A DNA stretch of 64,000 nucleotides from Enterobacter sp. Cy-643 (GTDB lineage: Bacteria; Pseudomonadota; Gammaproteobacteria; Enterobacterales; Enterobacteriaceae). Positions 9,534-19,573 of this stretch are shown here, piece by piece. The notes beneath the pieces were generated by a model. It saw only the letters and a list, made by a program, of their open reading frames with translations. It was not told the origin of the DNA and did not search any database. Position numbers and translations under genes: made by a program. The stretch is taken from NCBI RefSeq assembly GCF_011752815.1, contig NZ_VWWV01000001.1, forward strand, positions 62,001 to 126,000, written 5' to 3'. Numbering within the stretch: the first letter of the stretch is position 1; every line of letters begins with the position of its first letter.

Positions 9534-10810
9534 GCCTCTAACAGCGCTTTGATACGCTGCTGCTGGTGCTCTCCCAGCGGCAGCGTGGCGTGAATGAGCG
9601 GGGGAGAAAACAGCGGCAGTGAGGTCGCGTAGGGCGTAATGACCAGCACCACTTCACGCGGCGCCCCCAGGCTCTGAAACTGCTGCACCGCCAGATGCTT
9701 AATGTTGAGCGGCAGGAGGGTCAGTTCGCGCAGCTGCTGCTCAATTTTCTGCTCCAGCTCCCGATCGTCGGCCGTCAGCAGCAACACCTGTTTTTCCTGA
9801 ATGTCACTTTCCTGCATCAGCCAGGCACCAAAGATCACCGCGACCAGGCCCCTTTCCGCATCAGAAAACTGAATCCCGTAGTGCTGTTCAAAATCTGCAA
9901 GCGCCTCTCGCGAGGTTCGCATCAGCCTTGGGTAGAGGCGCGTTATCTCTTCGGGCAGGCTATGGTCGATGCCGATATTAAAGTGGCAGCGGTTCAGCGC
10001 CTGGGCGAGGTGAATATAAAGCTGATCGCTCAGCCCTTGTTCATCGCTAAAAGAGAGCCCGGCCTGCCGGCGGAAGCGTTCAATCATCCTCGCGATTTCG
10101 TTGTGTAAACGCGCATCCTGTTCGTGTTCGTCATTAATCGGATCGGGTATTCGGAGCAGTTGAAACAGCAGGGCCAGGAAATGCTGCTCATCGACATCCG
10201 CGGGCTGCATGACGCGGCGCTTCCAGTGGCGGGCTATTTCCTGGGCGACGGCGAACTCAGGCCGCATCTGGCTCCATTCGCGCTGCTGCGGCGAAAGGAC
10301 TGGCGCGTTGCCGGAGTGATGTTGGTGGAGGCAATACTGCAAAAACAGCGTCAGGAACTGGCTGTCCCGGCTGTCGTACTGCCTTTTTAAACGGCGACCA
10401 CACAGATTCACCAGCGCACGTAAATTAGTTTCGTCATACAGCGCCTTGATAAGCCCCAGATGCTTTAGCTGGGACTTTAGTGCCGGACTAAAGTGGTGTT
10501 GCACAAACTGCGGGCAAAGGCGCAGCGAGCGTCGCAGCCAGTGCAGCAGGCAAAGGCGGCGGTCAAGGACTGTGCCTTCAATCCGGTAGCTGCCGTCCTG
10601 CTGCTGCGTCAGGGAGAGACGGTGATAACTCTGGATCTCGTGGCCCGTGTCGGCTATATCTTGCAGGGTTTGCCTTTGGTCCACGCCGTTAAGGCTGGCA
10701 ATGACCTCCGGCGTGACGCTCTGCTCCGGGAGATAGAGCATCAGAAGCAGGTGGCAGCGGCGCTGCGAACTGGAGAGCACAGACGGTGGCGGCGTCAGTA
10801 AAGTCATCAT
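9530..10810 (-). CDS. csiE: Stationary-phase inducible protein CsiE
   Basis: 426 residues, the usual CsiE length, with strong similarity to E. coli CsiE along the whole chain (for example GLVAVIFGAWLMQESD and LTLLPLNIKHLAV). The C-terminal half resembles PRD modules of transcriptional antiterminators. In E. coli its expression needs RpoS and cAMP-CRP; its molecular role is unknown. It runs tail-to-tail into hcaT with a 4-bp overlap and is divergent from the DUF1007 gene. Confidence 0.9.
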   Translation of the reverse strand: MMTLLTPPPSVLSSSQRRCHLLLMLYLPEQSVTPEVIASLNGVDQRQTLQDIADTGHEIQSYHRLSLTQQQDGSYRIEGTVLDRRLCLLHWLRRSLRLCPQFVQHHFSPALKSQLKHLGLIKALYDETNLRALVNLCGRRLKRQYDSRDSQFLTLFLQYCLHQHHSGNAPVLSPQQREWSQMRPEFAVAQEIARHWKRRVMQPADVDEQHFLALLFQLLRIPDPINDEHEQDARLHNEIARMIERFRRQAGLSFSDEQGLSDQLYIHLAQALNRCHFNIGIDHSLPEEITRLYPRLMRTSREALADFEQHYGIQFSDAERGLVAVIFGAWLMQESDIQEKQVLLLTADDRELEQKIEQQLRELTLLPLNIKHLAVQQFQSLGAPREVVLVITPYATSLPLFSPPLIHATLPLGEHQQQRIKALLEA

Positions 10811-10934
10811 CTGGCTGTCCCAATGTGGTGTCAGAAGTTAAGAATAGCTAAAGGTTTCGGCCAATATATTGCCCTTTTTAGTTTTTCATCACGGAATTAC
10901 GGCTGGCTCACAGAATTTAAATCTTGAGGGAAGC

Positions 10935-11582
10935 ATGAGCGACAAAAGAATCAGCCTGAAAGGAGTAGCCTTGCTGCTGGCAGGGCTTTCAGCGGCGAGC
11001 GTGCAGGCGCATCCCCACAGTTTTATCTCCATCGTCACTACGCCGGTGGTTGAACAGGGGCAGCTGACGGGGCTAAAAATGCAGTGGACGATGGACGACA
11101 TTACTTCAGCAGATCTGTTGTATGACGCGGGCGACGCAAAGCCGGAGTCGCCGGTGTGGAAAAAGCTGGCGGCAGAAGTGATGGCTAACGTGCTGGGCCA
11201 GCACTACTTTACCGAGTTCTGGCATGACAAAGAGAAGGTGAAATTTGGCAATTTGCCGCCGGAATATGGCCTGAGCCGCAGCAATCATCAGGCGGTGCTG
11301 ACGTTTATTCTGCCGCTGGCGCATCCGCAGCCGCTGAAAGGGCAGACTTATCGTTTCTCGACCTTCGACCCGACCTATTTTGTCGACATGAGTTATGACC
11401 ACGATGGAGACGTTCATCTGCCGCAGGCGTTGGCCTCAAGCTGTAAAGTTGCCGTGCACACGCCAAAGCCCAGCGAAGAGACGCTGCTGTTCGCGCAGTC
11501 GCTGGATAAAGCTGATGCCCCGCCGGAGGATATGGACTTAGGGAAACAGTTTGCTCAGGAGGTGACGCTGGCATGTCAATAA
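10935..11582 (+). CDS. DUF1007 family periplasmic protein
   Basis: A 215-residue protein with an N-terminal signal peptide (about 1-26, ending VQAHPHS), so exported. The mature part starts with a His-containing segment and otherwise shows the DUF1007 pattern. DUF1007 genes often precede NicO-type metal transporters, as here: its last 10 bp overlap the next gene. It may be a periplasmic metal-binding partner of that transporter, which is inference from pairing. The ATG at 10935 follows a GAGGG ribosome-binding site. Confidence 0.8.
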   Translation: MSDKRISLKGVALLLAGLSAASVQAHPHSFISIVTTPVVEQGQLTGLKMQWTMDDITSADLLYDAGDAKPESPVWKKLAAEVMANVLGQHYFTEFWHDKEKVKFGNLPPEYGLSRSNHQAVLTFILPLAHPQPLKGQTYRFSTFDPTYFVDMSYDHDGDVHLPQALASSCKVAVHTPKPSEETLLFAQSLDKADAPPEDMDLGKQFAQEVTLACQ

Positions 11583-12553
11583 TCACCGCCTCTTCTCCCG
11601 TCCGCCGCTGGGGCCATCTGTGGCCGCTGGCGCTGTTTATGCTGCTTGCCACCGCCGGGCTTTATGCCTTGTGGCTTTACTGGCCGCAAATTCTGCTGAG
11701 TTCGGCCGTCTGGCAGCGTTCAATCAATCAGGAATTAAGCGGGCTGCTGCGCCAGGTGGCGGACAACCCCGCTCGCGCAGGCTTATCGCTGCTCTCTTTC
11801 AGTTTTGTCTACGGCGTGCTCCATGCTTTGGGGCCGGGGCACGGCAAAATCGTCATCAGCACCTGGCTTGCAACCCATCCCTCAAAAATCAAAAGCAGCC
11901 TCGGTTTGACCTTCGCCGCCTCTTTGCTGCAGGGGCTGGTAGCCATTGTGCTGGTGGTCGTGGTACTGGGCGTGCTGGCCTTGCCTTCCCGGCAGCTTCA
12001 TCTCAGCAGCTATTGGATGGAGAAGGGCAGCTACCTGCTTGTGGGGATCCTGGGCCTCTTGTTGAGCTGGCGGGCGCTGGGGCGTTTACGAACTCAGCTG
12101 CGCCGCAAACCCAAATTCACCTCGTTTACGCCGCATCATGTGCATGATGCTAACTGCGGCTGTGGGCATCAGCATGTCCCGGATGAGAAACAGCTGGCGG
12201 CAAGTAGCGACTGGCGAGCCAGGCTGATGATTGTTCTGTCGATGGGCATGCGCCCCTGTTCTGGTGCGATTATGGTGCTGCTGTTCAGCAAGGTGATTGG
12301 CGTCTTTAGCTGGGGAGTGCTGTCTGCGCTGGCGATGGCGGCAGGCACCTCGATCACCATTTCCGGCCTGGCGCTGCTGGTACACAGCTTCCGTGCGCTG
12401 GCGGTTCGCTTAAGCGGGAACCGGGCCCCGGTACTGTGGCGGCAGGTTGGCTGGTCAACGCTCGCGCTGGCGGGAGGGGTTATTCTGGTCGCGGCCGCGC
12501 TGATAATGTGGCTGAGCGCACAGCCGATGGCGAGAGGCATTCGGCCTTTCTGA
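11573..12553 (+). CDS. Nickel/cobalt transporter, NicO (RcnA-like) family
   Basis: A 326-residue inner-membrane protein with six to seven hydrophobic helices. Family motifs are HALGPGHGK (about 83-91) and GMRPCSGAI (about 224-232). Between them is a His/Cys-rich cytosolic or periplasmic loop (HHVHDANCGCGHQH, about 184-197), a probable metal-binding site. Such proteins move Ni2+ or Co2+ across the inner membrane; export (as RcnA) or import cannot be decided here. It overlaps the DUF1007 gene by 10 bp. No nickel enzyme or regulator gene is adjacent. Confidence 0.83.
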   Translation: MSIITASSPVRRWGHLWPLALFMLLATAGLYALWLYWPQILLSSAVWQRSINQELSGLLRQVADNPARAGLSLLSFSFVYGVLHALGPGHGKIVISTWLATHPSKIKSSLGLTFAASLLQGLVAIVLVVVVLGVLALPSRQLHLSSYWMEKGSYLLVGILGLLLSWRALGRLRTQLRRKPKFTSFTPHHVHDANCGCGHQHVPDEKQLAASSDWRARLMIVLSMGMRPCSGAIMVLLFSKVIGVFSWGVLSALAMAAGTSITISGLALLVHSFRALAVRLSGNRAPVLWRQVGWSTLALAGGVILVAAALIMWLSAQPMARGIRPF

Positions 12554-12577
12554 ACGGGGACTTAAACACAGGCATAA

Positions 12578-12612
12578 AAAAATCCCCTCGCCGTAAAGCT
12601 GAGGGGATTTTT
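12578..12612. terminator. Bidirectional terminator between the NicO gene and suhB
   Basis: A 12-bp perfect stem, AAAAATCCCCTC with GAGGGGATTTTT, around an 11-base loop. T-runs follow on both strands, so it can serve both convergent genes. Confidence 0.88.
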
Positions 12613-12649
12613 GTTTTTGCCTCTATTTATTAAGAAGAGGCAAAAAAGC

Positions 12650-13456
12650 TTAGCGCTTCAGCGCTTCGCTCAGTTCATCACGCATGGTCGCCAGCATGGC
12701 TTTCACGACGCGTGGGTTACCGGCCACGATGTTACCGGTGGTCAGGTAGTTATGGCCGCCGGTGAAATCACACACGATGCTGCCGGATTCACGAGCCAGC
12801 AGTTCACCTGCGGCGAAATCCCATGGCTTCAGGCCAATTTCGAAGAAACCGTCCACGCGGCCAGCGGCAACGTAGGCCAGGTCCAGCGCAGCGGAACCGG
12901 TGCGGCGGAAGTCTGCGCACTGGGTGAACAGTTTGCCAACGATGTTGATGTAAGGGGTAGCGTGCTGTTTCACTTTGAATGGGAAACCGGTCGCCAGAAC
13001 GGTGCCGTCCAGGTCGCGAGCGTTGCTGCCGCGCAGGCGGTAGCCGTTAAGCTGGGCGCCCTGGCCGCGAGTCGCGGTGAACAGTTCGTTACGCATTGGA
13101 TCGTAAACAACGGCAACTTCAGTGCGGCCTTTGATACGAACAGCGATAGATACGGAGAAATGCGGCAGACGTTTGATGAAGTTGGTGGTGCCATCCAGCG
13201 GATCGATAACCCATTGCACATCCTGATCTTCGCCTGCATGTTCACCGCTTTCTTCGGTGATGATGGTGTGCTGCGGGTAAGATTTGCGGATTGTTTCGAT
13301 AATAATCGCTTCTGCGGCTTTATCGACGTTGGTCACAAAGTCATTGCTGCCTTTCTGACTGCTTTCTACGGAGTCTGGAGTTTCGTAGTGTTTGGCAATT
13401 ACATTACCCGCCTTGCGCGCAGCACGCACGGCGATGGTCAACATAGGATGTTGCAT
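12650..13456 (-). CDS. suhB: Inositol-1-monophosphatase / ribosome-biogenesis factor SuhB
   Basis: 268 residues, one more than E. coli SuhB. The metal-binding motifs of the inositol monophosphatase family are intact: TEESG (67-71) and DPLDGTTN (85-92), plus the C-terminal WDFAAGELL. In E. coli it hydrolyses myo-inositol-1-phosphate and, with Nus factors, aids rRNA transcription antitermination and 30S maturation. It is divergent from trmJ. Confidence 0.95.
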   Translation of the reverse strand: MQHPMLTIAVRAARKAGNVIAKHYETPDSVESSQKGSNDFVTNVDKAAEAIIIETIRKSYPQHTIITEESGEHAGEDQDVQWVIDPLDGTTNFIKRLPHFSVSIAVRIKGRTEVAVVYDPMRNELFTATRGQGAQLNGYRLRGSNARDLDGTVLATGFPFKVKQHATPYINIVGKLFTQCADFRRTGSAALDLAYVAAGRVDGFFEIGLKPWDFAAGELLARESGSIVCDFTGGHNYLTTGNIVAGNPRVVKAMLATMRDELSEALKR

Positions 13457-13575
13457 CGGTCTCTCTCGCTGGATGTTAAAGAACGGAAATCGCGGCGGAG
13501 TATAGCAGAGCGTTCGGAATATGTCTCAGGGATATGATAAGATATTGCGATATTCTTCCCAGGCTGTGAATGATA

Positions 13576-14310
13576 ATGCTGCAAAACGTACGAATCGTGC
13601 TGGTCGAAACCTCGCATACCGGCAACATGGGCTCCGTGGCTCGTGCTATGAAAACCATGGGCTTAACTAACCTGTGGCTGGTCAATCCGCTGGTCAAACC
13701 GGACTCCCAGGCCATCGCCCTGGCGGCCGGTGCCAGCGATGTCATTGGCGATGCTCAGATCGTCGATACGCTTGATGAAGCGCTGGCAGGATGCAGCCTG
13801 GTGGTCGGCACCAGCGCGCGCTCCCGTACGCTGCCATGGCCGATGCTTGATCCGCGCGAATGCGGTTTAAAAAGCATTAGCGAAGCGCAGCACGCTCCGG
13901 TGGCAATTGTGTTTGGCCGCGAACGCGTAGGCTTAACCAACGAAGAGCTGCAAAAGTGCCATTATCACGTTGCCATTCAGGCGAACCCGGAATACAGCTC
14001 CCTTAACCTGGCCATGGCGGTGCAGATCCTCGCCTATGAAGTGCGTATTGCCTGGCTCGCCACGCAAGATCAGCCGGAAGCGCCCAAAGAAGAAGACGCG
14101 CCTTATCCGCTGGTGGATGACCTGGAGCGCTTCTACGTGCATCTCGAAAAAGCGCTGCAGGAAAGCGGCTTTATTCGCCCAACCCATCCGGGCCAGGTGA
14201 TGAGCCGACTGCGCCGTCTATTTACCCGCGCACGCCCGGAAAGTCAGGAATTAAACATCCTGCGCGGCATGCTGGCATCGCTGGAAAACCCCAAAAAATC
14301 GGGCCAATAA
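13576..14310 (+). CDS. trmJ: tRNA (cytidine/uridine-2'-O-)-methyltransferase TrmJ
   Basis: A SPOUT methyltransferase of 244 residues that uses S-adenosylmethionine to methylate the 2'-O of nucleotide 32 in tRNAs. The trefoil-knot motifs are visible: [16 protein letters not shown] near the start, [14 protein letters not shown], and [13 protein letters not shown] with [13 protein letters not shown] at the end. The ATG at 13576 matches the E. coli start; an in-frame ATG two codons upstream at 13570 is also possible. It lies just before iscR, as in E. coli. Confidence 0.94.
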   Translation: MLQNVRIVLVETSHTGNMGSVARAMKTMGLTNLWLVNPLVKPDSQAIALAAGASDVIGDAQIVDTLDEALAGCSLVVGTSARSRTLPWPMLDPRECGLKSISEAQHAPVAIVFGRERVGLTNEELQKCHYHVAIQANPEYSSLNLAMAVQILAYEVRIAWLATQDQPEAPKEEDAPYPLVDDLERFYVHLEKALQESGFIRPTHPGQVMSRLRRLFTRARPESQELNILRGMLASLENPKKSGQ

Positions 14311-14314
14311 TACT

Positions 14315-14359
14315 TGAGTAAAATGGTAGGTTAAATAGTTGACCATTTTACTCAGGAAT
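14315..14359 (+). promoter_or_regulatory. iscR promoter region with IscR type 1 site
   Basis: The stretch 14335-14359 (ATAGTTGACC...CAGGAAT) fits the 25-bp type 1 IscR-binding pattern and carries a -35-like TTGACC at 14339. In E. coli [2Fe-2S]-IscR represses its own operon from such sites. In addition TGAGTAAAATGGT at 14315-14327 is an exact inverted copy of ACCATTTTACTCA at 14342-14354, so the operator forms a 40-bp perfect palindrome that may be a double site or a trmJ terminator hairpin. The exact -10 element is not clear. Confidence 0.65.
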
Positions 14360-14439
14360 GTCAGACTTGCGTCCTGCTATGTGACAATCACACTTTTAAA
14401 AACCCCCGGCTCGAGGGGCTATTTGAGGTTAAGTAAGAC

Positions 14440-14928
14440 ATGAGACTGACATCAAAAGGGCGCTATGCCGTAACCGCGATGCTTGACGTTGCGCTGAACT
14501 CTGAATCGGGCCCGGTTCCGTTGGCTGATATTTCTGAACGTCAGGGAATTTCACTCTCCTATCTGGAGCAGCTGTTCTCCCGCCTGCGTAAAAATGGCCT
14601 GGTGGCCAGCGTGCGCGGTCCTGGCGGTGGTTATCTGTTAGGTAAAGACGCGAGCAGCATCGCCGTAGGTGAAGTGATCAGCGCCGTTGATGAGTCCGTA
14701 GACGCCACCCGTTGCCAGGGCAAAGGCGGCTGTCAGGGCGGCGATAAGTGCCTGACTCACGCGCTGTGGCGCGACCTGAGCGATCGCCTGACCGGCTTCC
14801 TGAACAACATCACCCTCGGTGAACTGGTAAACAACCAGGAAGTGCTGGACGTGTCCGATCGTCAACATAGTGAAAATCATCGCAGCACCCGTTCTCAAGA
14901 CGCTATTGACGTCAAACTGCGCGCATAA
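14440..14928 (+). CDS. iscR: Fe-S cluster-sensing transcription regulator IscR
   Basis: A 162-residue Rrf2-family regulator. The winged helix lies in the first 65 residues, and the [2Fe-2S] ligands Cys92, Cys98, Cys104 and His107 are all in place. Holo-IscR represses the isc operon; apo-IscR regulates other targets such as suf in E. coli. It is the first gene of iscRSUA-hscBA-fdx-iscX, so it sets the supply of Fe-S clusters by feedback. Confidence 0.97.
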   Translation: MRLTSKGRYAVTAMLDVALNSESGPVPLADISERQGISLSYLEQLFSRLRKNGLVASVRGPGGGYLLGKDASSIAVGEVISAVDESVDATRCQGKGGCQGGDKCLTHALWRDLSDRLTGFLNNITLGELVNNQEVLDVSDRQHSENHRSTRSQDAIDVKLRA

Positions 14929-14947
14929 GCAGAAGAACAAGAATTTT

Positions 14948-15010
14948 AGAATCAGGTTGAGGGAGCGGTGCTCCCTGTCTATAACGGCAACATATTTTAA
15001 GCCTGATTCT
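14948..15010 (+). ncRNA. Structured iscR-iscS intergenic RNA
   Basis: The mRNA between iscR and iscS can fold into a long stem: AGAATCAGG (14948-14956) pairs exactly with CCTGATTCT (15002-15010). It encloses a second perfect hairpin, GGGAGC-ggt-GCTCCC (14961-14975). In E. coli the corresponding structure protects the iscR part of the mRNA when the small RNA RyhB triggers decay of iscSUA under iron limitation. The same role here is inferred; ryhB is not in the window. Confidence 0.6.
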
Positions 15011-15043
15011 TCGCATTGAAGTGATGTACGGAGCTTAAGAGCA

Positions 15044-16258
15044 ATGAAATTACCGATTTACCTCGACTACTCCGCAACCACGCCGGTAGACCCGCGTGTT
15101 GCTGAGAAGATGATGCAGTTTTTAACGATGGACGGCACCTTCGGTAACCCGGCCTCTCGTTCCCACCGTTTTGGCTGGCAGGCTGAAGAAGCCGTTGATA
15201 TTGCCCGTAACCAAATCGCTGAACTGGTTGGCGCAGACCCGCGTGAGATCGTCTTCACCTCCGGCGCAACCGAGTCAGACAACCTGGCCATCAAAGGTGC
15301 GGCTAACTTCTATCAGAAGAAAGGCAAGCACATCATCACCGCCAAAACCGAACACAAAGCCGTGCTGGACACCTGTCGCCAGCTCGAGCGTGAAGGGTTT
15401 GAAGTGACTTATCTGGCGCCGCAGAGCAACGGTATCGTTGACCTGAAGCAGCTGGAAGCGGCTATGCGTGAAGACACGATTCTGGTGTCCATCATGCACG
15501 TTAACAACGAAATCGGCGTGGTGCAGGATATCGCGGCTATCGGCGAAATGTGCCGTTCCCGTGGCATTATCTTCCACGTTGATGCTACCCAGAGCGTGGG
15601 CAAATTGCCTATCGACCTGAGCCAGCTGAAAGTTGACCTGATGTCCTTCTCTGGCCACAAAATTTACGGGCCGAAAGGGATCGGTGCGCTATACGTACGT
15701 CGCAAACCGCGTATTCGCATCGAAGCTCAGGTTCACGGCGGTGGTCACGAGCGCGGCATGCGTTCCGGTACGCTGCCTGTGCATCAGATCGTCGGCATGG
15801 GCGAAGCTTACCGTATCGCAAAAGAAGAGATGGAGACCGAAATGGCCCGTCTGCGCACGCTGCGTAACCGTCTGTGGAACGGCGTGAAAGATATGGAAGA
15901 AGTTTACCTGAACGGTGACCTGGAGCACGGCGCGCCAAACATCCTCAACGTCAGCTTTAACTACGTTGAAGGCGAGTCGCTGATCATGGCGCTGAAAGAC
16001 CTCGCGGTCTCTTCGGGCTCAGCCTGTACTTCCGCTAGCCTCGAGCCATCCTACGTGCTGCGCGCGCTGGGGATGAGCGATGAACTGGCACACAGCTCTA
16101 TCCGTTTCTCTCTGGGTCGTTTTACCACTGAAGAAGAGATCGATTACACCATCGAGCTGGTACGTAAATCCATTGGCCGTCTGCGCGACCTTTCTCCGCT
16201 GTGGGAAATGTTCAAACAGGGCGTGGATCTTAATTCCATCGAATGGGCTCATCACTGA
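15044..16258 (+). CDS. iscS: Cysteine desulfurase IscS
   Basis: 404 residues, identical in length to E. coli IscS and very similar throughout. The pyridoxal phosphate lysine is Lys206 (SFSGHK) and the persulfide-forming cysteine lies in [14 protein letters not shown] near residue 328. It removes sulfur from cysteine and hands it to IscU for Fe-S assembly, and to TusA, ThiI and others for tRNA and cofactor thiolation. Second gene of the isc operon; it is a likely RyhB target at its leader. Confidence 0.97.
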   Translation: MKLPIYLDYSATTPVDPRVAEKMMQFLTMDGTFGNPASRSHRFGWQAEEAVDIARNQIAELVGADPREIVFTSGATESDNLAIKGAANFYQKKGKHIITAKTEHKAVLDTCRQLEREGFEVTYLAPQSNGIVDLKQLEAAMREDTILVSIMHVNNEIGVVQDIAAIGEMCRSRGIIFHVDATQSVGKLPIDLSQLKVDLMSFSGHKIYGPKGIGALYVRRKPRIRIEAQVHGGGHERGMRSGTLPVHQIVGMGEAYRIAKEEMETEMARLRTLRNRLWNGVKDMEEVYLNGDLEHGAPNILNVSFNYVEGESLIMALKDLAVSSGSACTSASLEPSYVLRALGMSDELAHSSIRFSLGRFTTEEEIDYTIELVRKSIGRLRDLSPLWEMFKQGVDLNSIEWAHH

Positions 16259-16300
16259 TCGTTCGTCAGGACGTCGATTTCAGATTCTGGAGAAGTAAAA

Positions 16301-16687
16301 ATGGCTTACAGCGAAAAAGTAATTGATCACTACGAAAACCCACGCAACGTTGGCTCTTTCGACAATAGCGACGACAGCGTAGGTTCCGGCATGGTGGGTG
16401 CACCGGCCTGTGGCGACGTGATGAAGTTGCAGATCAAAGTCAACAATGAAGGTATCATTGAAGACGCGCGTTTCAAAACCTACGGCTGCGGCTCGGCGAT
16501 TGCGTCCAGCTCGCTGGTGACCGAGTGGGTGAAGGGCAAGTCCCTGGACGAAGCGCAGGCGATCAAAAACACCGACATTGCAGACGAACTCGAACTGCCG
16601 CCGGTGAAAATTCACTGCTCAATCCTGGCTGAAGACGCTATCAAAGCGGCTATCGCGGATTACAAAAGCAAACGTGAAACAAAATAA
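16301..16687 (+). CDS. iscU: Fe-S cluster assembly scaffold IscU
   Basis: 128 residues. The three cluster ligands Cys37, Cys63 and Cys106 are present, and so is the LPPVK motif (99-103) recognised by the chaperone HscA. A nascent [2Fe-2S] cluster is built here from IscS sulfur and then passed on with HscA/HscB help. Cytosolic; third gene of the operon. Confidence 0.97.
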   Translation: MAYSEKVIDHYENPRNVGSFDNSDDSVGSGMVGAPACGDVMKLQIKVNNEGIIEDARFKTYGCGSAIASSSLVTEWVKGKSLDEAQAIKNTDIADELELPPVKIHCSILAEDAIKAAIADYKSKRETK

Positions 16688-16697
16688 CTCTAACGCA

Positions 16698-16727
16698 TTC
16701 GAGCTTGCTGCCCGGCAGCGGCTCGAA
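16698..16727 (+). other. Intergenic hairpin between iscU and iscA
   Basis: TTCGAGC at 16698-16704 pairs with GCTCGAA at 16721-16727, and inside it GCTGC pairs with GCAGC around a CCG loop. No T-run follows, so it is more likely an mRNA-stability or processing element than a terminator. Confidence 0.55.
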
Positions 16728-16762
16728 GTATGACGAGTTAAAATTTTTATTGAGGTTGTTGT

Positions 16763-17086
16763 ATGTCGATTACCCTTAGCGACAGCGCTGCTGCCCGTGT
16801 AAGTGCCTTCCTGACCAACCGCGGTAAAGGGTTTGGTCTGCGTCTGGGCGTACGCACTTCAGGCTGCTCTGGGATGGCTTATGTTCTCGAATTTGTTGAT
16901 GAACCGATGGCGGATGACACCGTGTTCGAGGACAAAGGCGTGAAGGTGGTTGTCGATGGTAAAAGCCTGCAATTCTTAAACGGGACCGAGCTCGACTTCG
17001 TCAAAGAAGGCCTTAACGAAGGGTTTAAGTTCACTAACCCGAACGTGAAGGATGAGTGTGGCTGCGGCGAAAGCTTCCACGTCTGA
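16763..17086 (+). CDS. iscA: A-type Fe-S carrier protein IscA
   Basis: 107 residues with the three conserved cysteines of A-type carriers, Cys35, Cys99 and Cys101 (the last two in the terminal CGCGESF). It binds and transfers Fe-S clusters, chiefly to [4Fe-4S] targets, or supplies iron. Fourth gene of the isc operon. Confidence 0.97.
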   Translation: MSITLSDSAAARVSAFLTNRGKGFGLRLGVRTSGCSGMAYVLEFVDEPMADDTVFEDKGVKVVVDGKSLQFLNGTELDFVKEGLNEGFKFTNPNVKDECGCGESFHV

Positions 17087-17098
17087 TCCCACGCAATT

Positions 17099-17126
17099 CC
17101 CCACTGACTCTGGTCCGTGGGGATTT
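17099..17126 (+). terminator. Weak attenuator-like hairpin between iscA and hscB
   Basis: CCCCAC (17099-17104) pairs with GTGGGG (17117-17122), followed by ATTTT. The stem is short and the T-run is poor, so at most it reduces read-through from iscRSUA into hscBA-fdx-iscX. Confidence 0.4.
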
Positions 17127-17170
17127 TGCTTTACCACACAGCACTTACCTGACCTGAACCCGAGTCTGTT

Positions 17171-17686
17171 ATGGATTATTTTACCCTGTTTGGGCTGACG
17201 CCAGGCTATACCCTGAACACCGAGCAACTGGCCAGCCGTTACCAGGAGCTGCAGCGCCAGTTCCACCCGGACAAATACGCCAGCCGCCCCCAGGCAGAAC
17301 AGCTTCTGGCCGTGAGCCAATCCGCCACCATCAACCAGGCCTGGCAGACGTTGCGTCACCCGCTTGCCCGCGCCGAATACATCCTGTCCTTGAATGGTTT
17401 CGACCTCGCGAATGAACAGCACACCGTGCGCGACACTGCGTTCCTGATGGAACAGCTGGAGCTGCGCGAAGAGCTGGACGATATCGAACAGGCGAAAGAC
17501 AGCGATAAGCTTGAAAGCTTTGCCTCGCGCGTAAAAACGATGGTGAAAAACCGCAGCGCGCAGATGGTAAAGCAGCTGGATGACCAGCAGTGGGAACAGG
17601 CCGCGGACACTGTGCGCAAGCTGCGTTTCCTCGACAAATTACAGAGCCAAATTGAACAACTAGAAGAAAAGCTGCTCGACTTTTAA
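17171..17686 (+). CDS. hscB: Fe-S assembly co-chaperone HscB
   Basis: 171 residues. The N-terminal J domain carries the HPD motif at 32-34, needed to stimulate the ATPase of HscA; the C-terminal helical domain (about 90-171) binds IscU. It delivers IscU to HscA for cluster release. It sits 35 bp before hscA. Confidence 0.96.
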   Translation: MDYFTLFGLTPGYTLNTEQLASRYQELQRQFHPDKYASRPQAEQLLAVSQSATINQAWQTLRHPLARAEYILSLNGFDLANEQHTVRDTAFLMEQLELREELDDIEQAKDSDKLESFASRVKTMVKNRSAQMVKQLDDQQWEQAADTVRKLRFLDKLQSQIEQLEEKLLDF

Positions 17687-17721
17687 CGCCTGAACTCAGG
17701 CCCGATTTTTGGAAGCGATAC

Positions 17722-19572
17722 ATGGCCTTATTACAAATTAGTGAGCCTGGCATGATGGCAGCGCCGCACCAGCGCAGGCTGGCTGCGGGCATCGACCTTG
17801 GCACCACCAACTCGCTGGTGGCTACCGTTCGCAGCGGCCAGGCCGAAACTCTTGCCGACCATGAAGGTCGTCACCTGCTGCCTTCCGTGGTGCATTACCA
17901 GCCGCAGGGGCATCTGGTTGGCTTCGAGGCACGCGCGCTTGCCGCGCAGGATCCCGCGAATACCATTAGCTCGGTAAAACGTATGATGGGCCGCTCTCTG
18001 GCGGACATCCAGACGCGTTATCCTCATCTTCCGTATCGCCTTCAGGCCAGTGAAAATGGCCTGCCGATGATTGAAACGCCTGCCGGTTTACTTAACCCGG
18101 TGCGTATCTCTGCTGACATCCTGAAATCTCTCTCCGCGCGAGCCAGCGAAACTCTGGAAGGGGAACTGGATGGCGTGGTGATTACGGTGCCTGCTTATTT
18201 TGACGACGCGCAGCGCCAGGGCACCAAAGACGCTGCTCGCCTTGCCGGGCTGCACGTTCTTCGTTTGCTGAACGAACCCACTGCCGCGGCGATTGCCTAC
18301 GGCCTGGATTCTGGTAAAGAAGGCGTTATTGCCGTTTATGATTTGGGCGGCGGGACGTTTGATATTTCCATCCTGCGCCTGAGCCGTGGTGTGTTTGAAG
18401 TGCTGGCCACCGGCGGTGATTCCGCGCTGGGAGGCGATGACTTCGACCATCTGCTGGCCGACTGGCTGCGTGAGCAGGCCGGGGTTGCCGACCGTAGCGA
18501 TGACCGCGTACAGCGTCAGCTTCTGGACGCCGCCATCGCCGCCAAAATCGCACTGAGCGATGCTACTACCGCCAGTGTAGAAGTGGCCGGCTGGCAGGGC
18601 GAAGTCACCCGCGAGCAGTTCAACGAGCTTATCTCTTCCTTGGTGAAACGGACGCTGCTGTCCTGTCGTCGCGCGTTAAAAGACGCGGGCGTGGAAGCAG
18701 AAGACGTGCTGGAAGTGGTGATGGTCGGCGGCTCAACCCGCGTACCGTTGGTGCGTGAGCGCGTAGGTGAGTTCTTTGGCCGCACGCCGTTGACCTCTAT
18801 CGATCCGGATAAAGTTGTTGCCATCGGCGCAGCCATTCAGGCCGATATTCTGGTGGGCAACAAGCCGGACAGCGAAATGCTGCTGCTGGATGTGATTCCG
18901 CTGTCCCTTGGCCTGGAAACGATGGGCGGCCTGGTCGAGAAGGTTATCCCGCGTAACACCACTATCCCGGTGGCGCGCGCACAGGAATTCACCACCTTCA
19001 AAGATGGCCAGACAGCGATGGCTATCCACGTGCTGCAGGGCGAGCGTGAGCTCGTCCAGGACTGCCGTTCATTGGCGCGTTTTACGCTGCGCGGGATCCC
19101 GGCAATGTCCGCGGGCGGGGCCCACATCCGCGTTACCTTCCAGGTGGATGCCGATGGCCTGCTGAGCGTGACGGCAATGGAAAAATCGACTGGCGTTGAG
19201 TCATCAATCCAGGTGAAACCGTCTTATGGCCTGAGCGATGGCGAAATTGCCAGTATGATTCAGGACTCCATGAGTTACGCCGAGCATGACGTGCAGGCAC
19301 GCATGCTGGCCGAGCAAAAAGTCGAAGCTGCCCGCGTGCTGGAGAGTTTGACCAGCGCGTTGACGGCGGATGCCGCGCTGCTAAGCGCCGCAGAGCGTGC
19401 CGACATTGATGCCGCGATGGCCGCGTTAAGCGCTGCTGCCGCAGGCGAAGATGCCGACGCTATTCAAAATGAAATCAAAAACGTAGACAAGCAAACCCAG
19501 GAATTCGCCGCACGTCGTATGGATCAATCGATCCGTAAAGCGCTGACCGGCCATTCCGTGGACGAGGTTTAA
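17722..19572 (+). CDS. hscA: Hsp70-class chaperone HscA for Fe-S assembly
   Basis: 616 residues, as in E. coli. The three Hsp70 signatures are visible: GIDLGTTNS (about 24-32), [12 protein letters not shown] (about 205-216) and [12 protein letters not shown] (about 333-344). The C-terminal half is the substrate-binding domain, specialised for the LPPVK motif of IscU. It uses ATP to promote cluster transfer. One base separates its stop from the fdx start. Confidence 0.97.
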   Translation: MALLQISEPGMMAAPHQRRLAAGIDLGTTNSLVATVRSGQAETLADHEGRHLLPSVVHYQPQGHLVGFEARALAAQDPANTISSVKRMMGRSLADIQTRYPHLPYRLQASENGLPMIETPAGLLNPVRISADILKSLSARASETLEGELDGVVITVPAYFDDAQRQGTKDAARLAGLHVLRLLNEPTAAAIAYGLDSGKEGVIAVYDLGGGTFDISILRLSRGVFEVLATGGDSALGGDDFDHLLADWLREQAGVADRSDDRVQRQLLDAAIAAKIALSDATTASVEVAGWQGEVTREQFNELISSLVKRTLLSCRRALKDAGVEAEDVLEVVMVGGSTRVPLVRERVGEFFGRTPLTSIDPDKVVAIGAAIQADILVGNKPDSEMLLLDVIPLSLGLETMGGLVEKVIPRNTTIPVARAQEFTTFKDGQTAMAIHVLQGERELVQDCRSLARFTLRGIPAMSAGGAHIRVTFQVDADGLLSVTAMEKSTGVESSIQVKPSYGLSDGEIASMIQDSMSYAEHDVQARMLAEQKVEAARVLESLTSALTADAALLSAAERADIDAAMAALSAAAAGEDADAIQNEIKNVDKQTQEFAARRMDQSIRKALTGHSVDEV

Positions 19573-19573
19573 T

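Noticed and set aside
12611-13537. 308-residue open frame on the plus strand
   Set aside because: It is antisense to suhB and its start lies in the terminator; it is a shadow.
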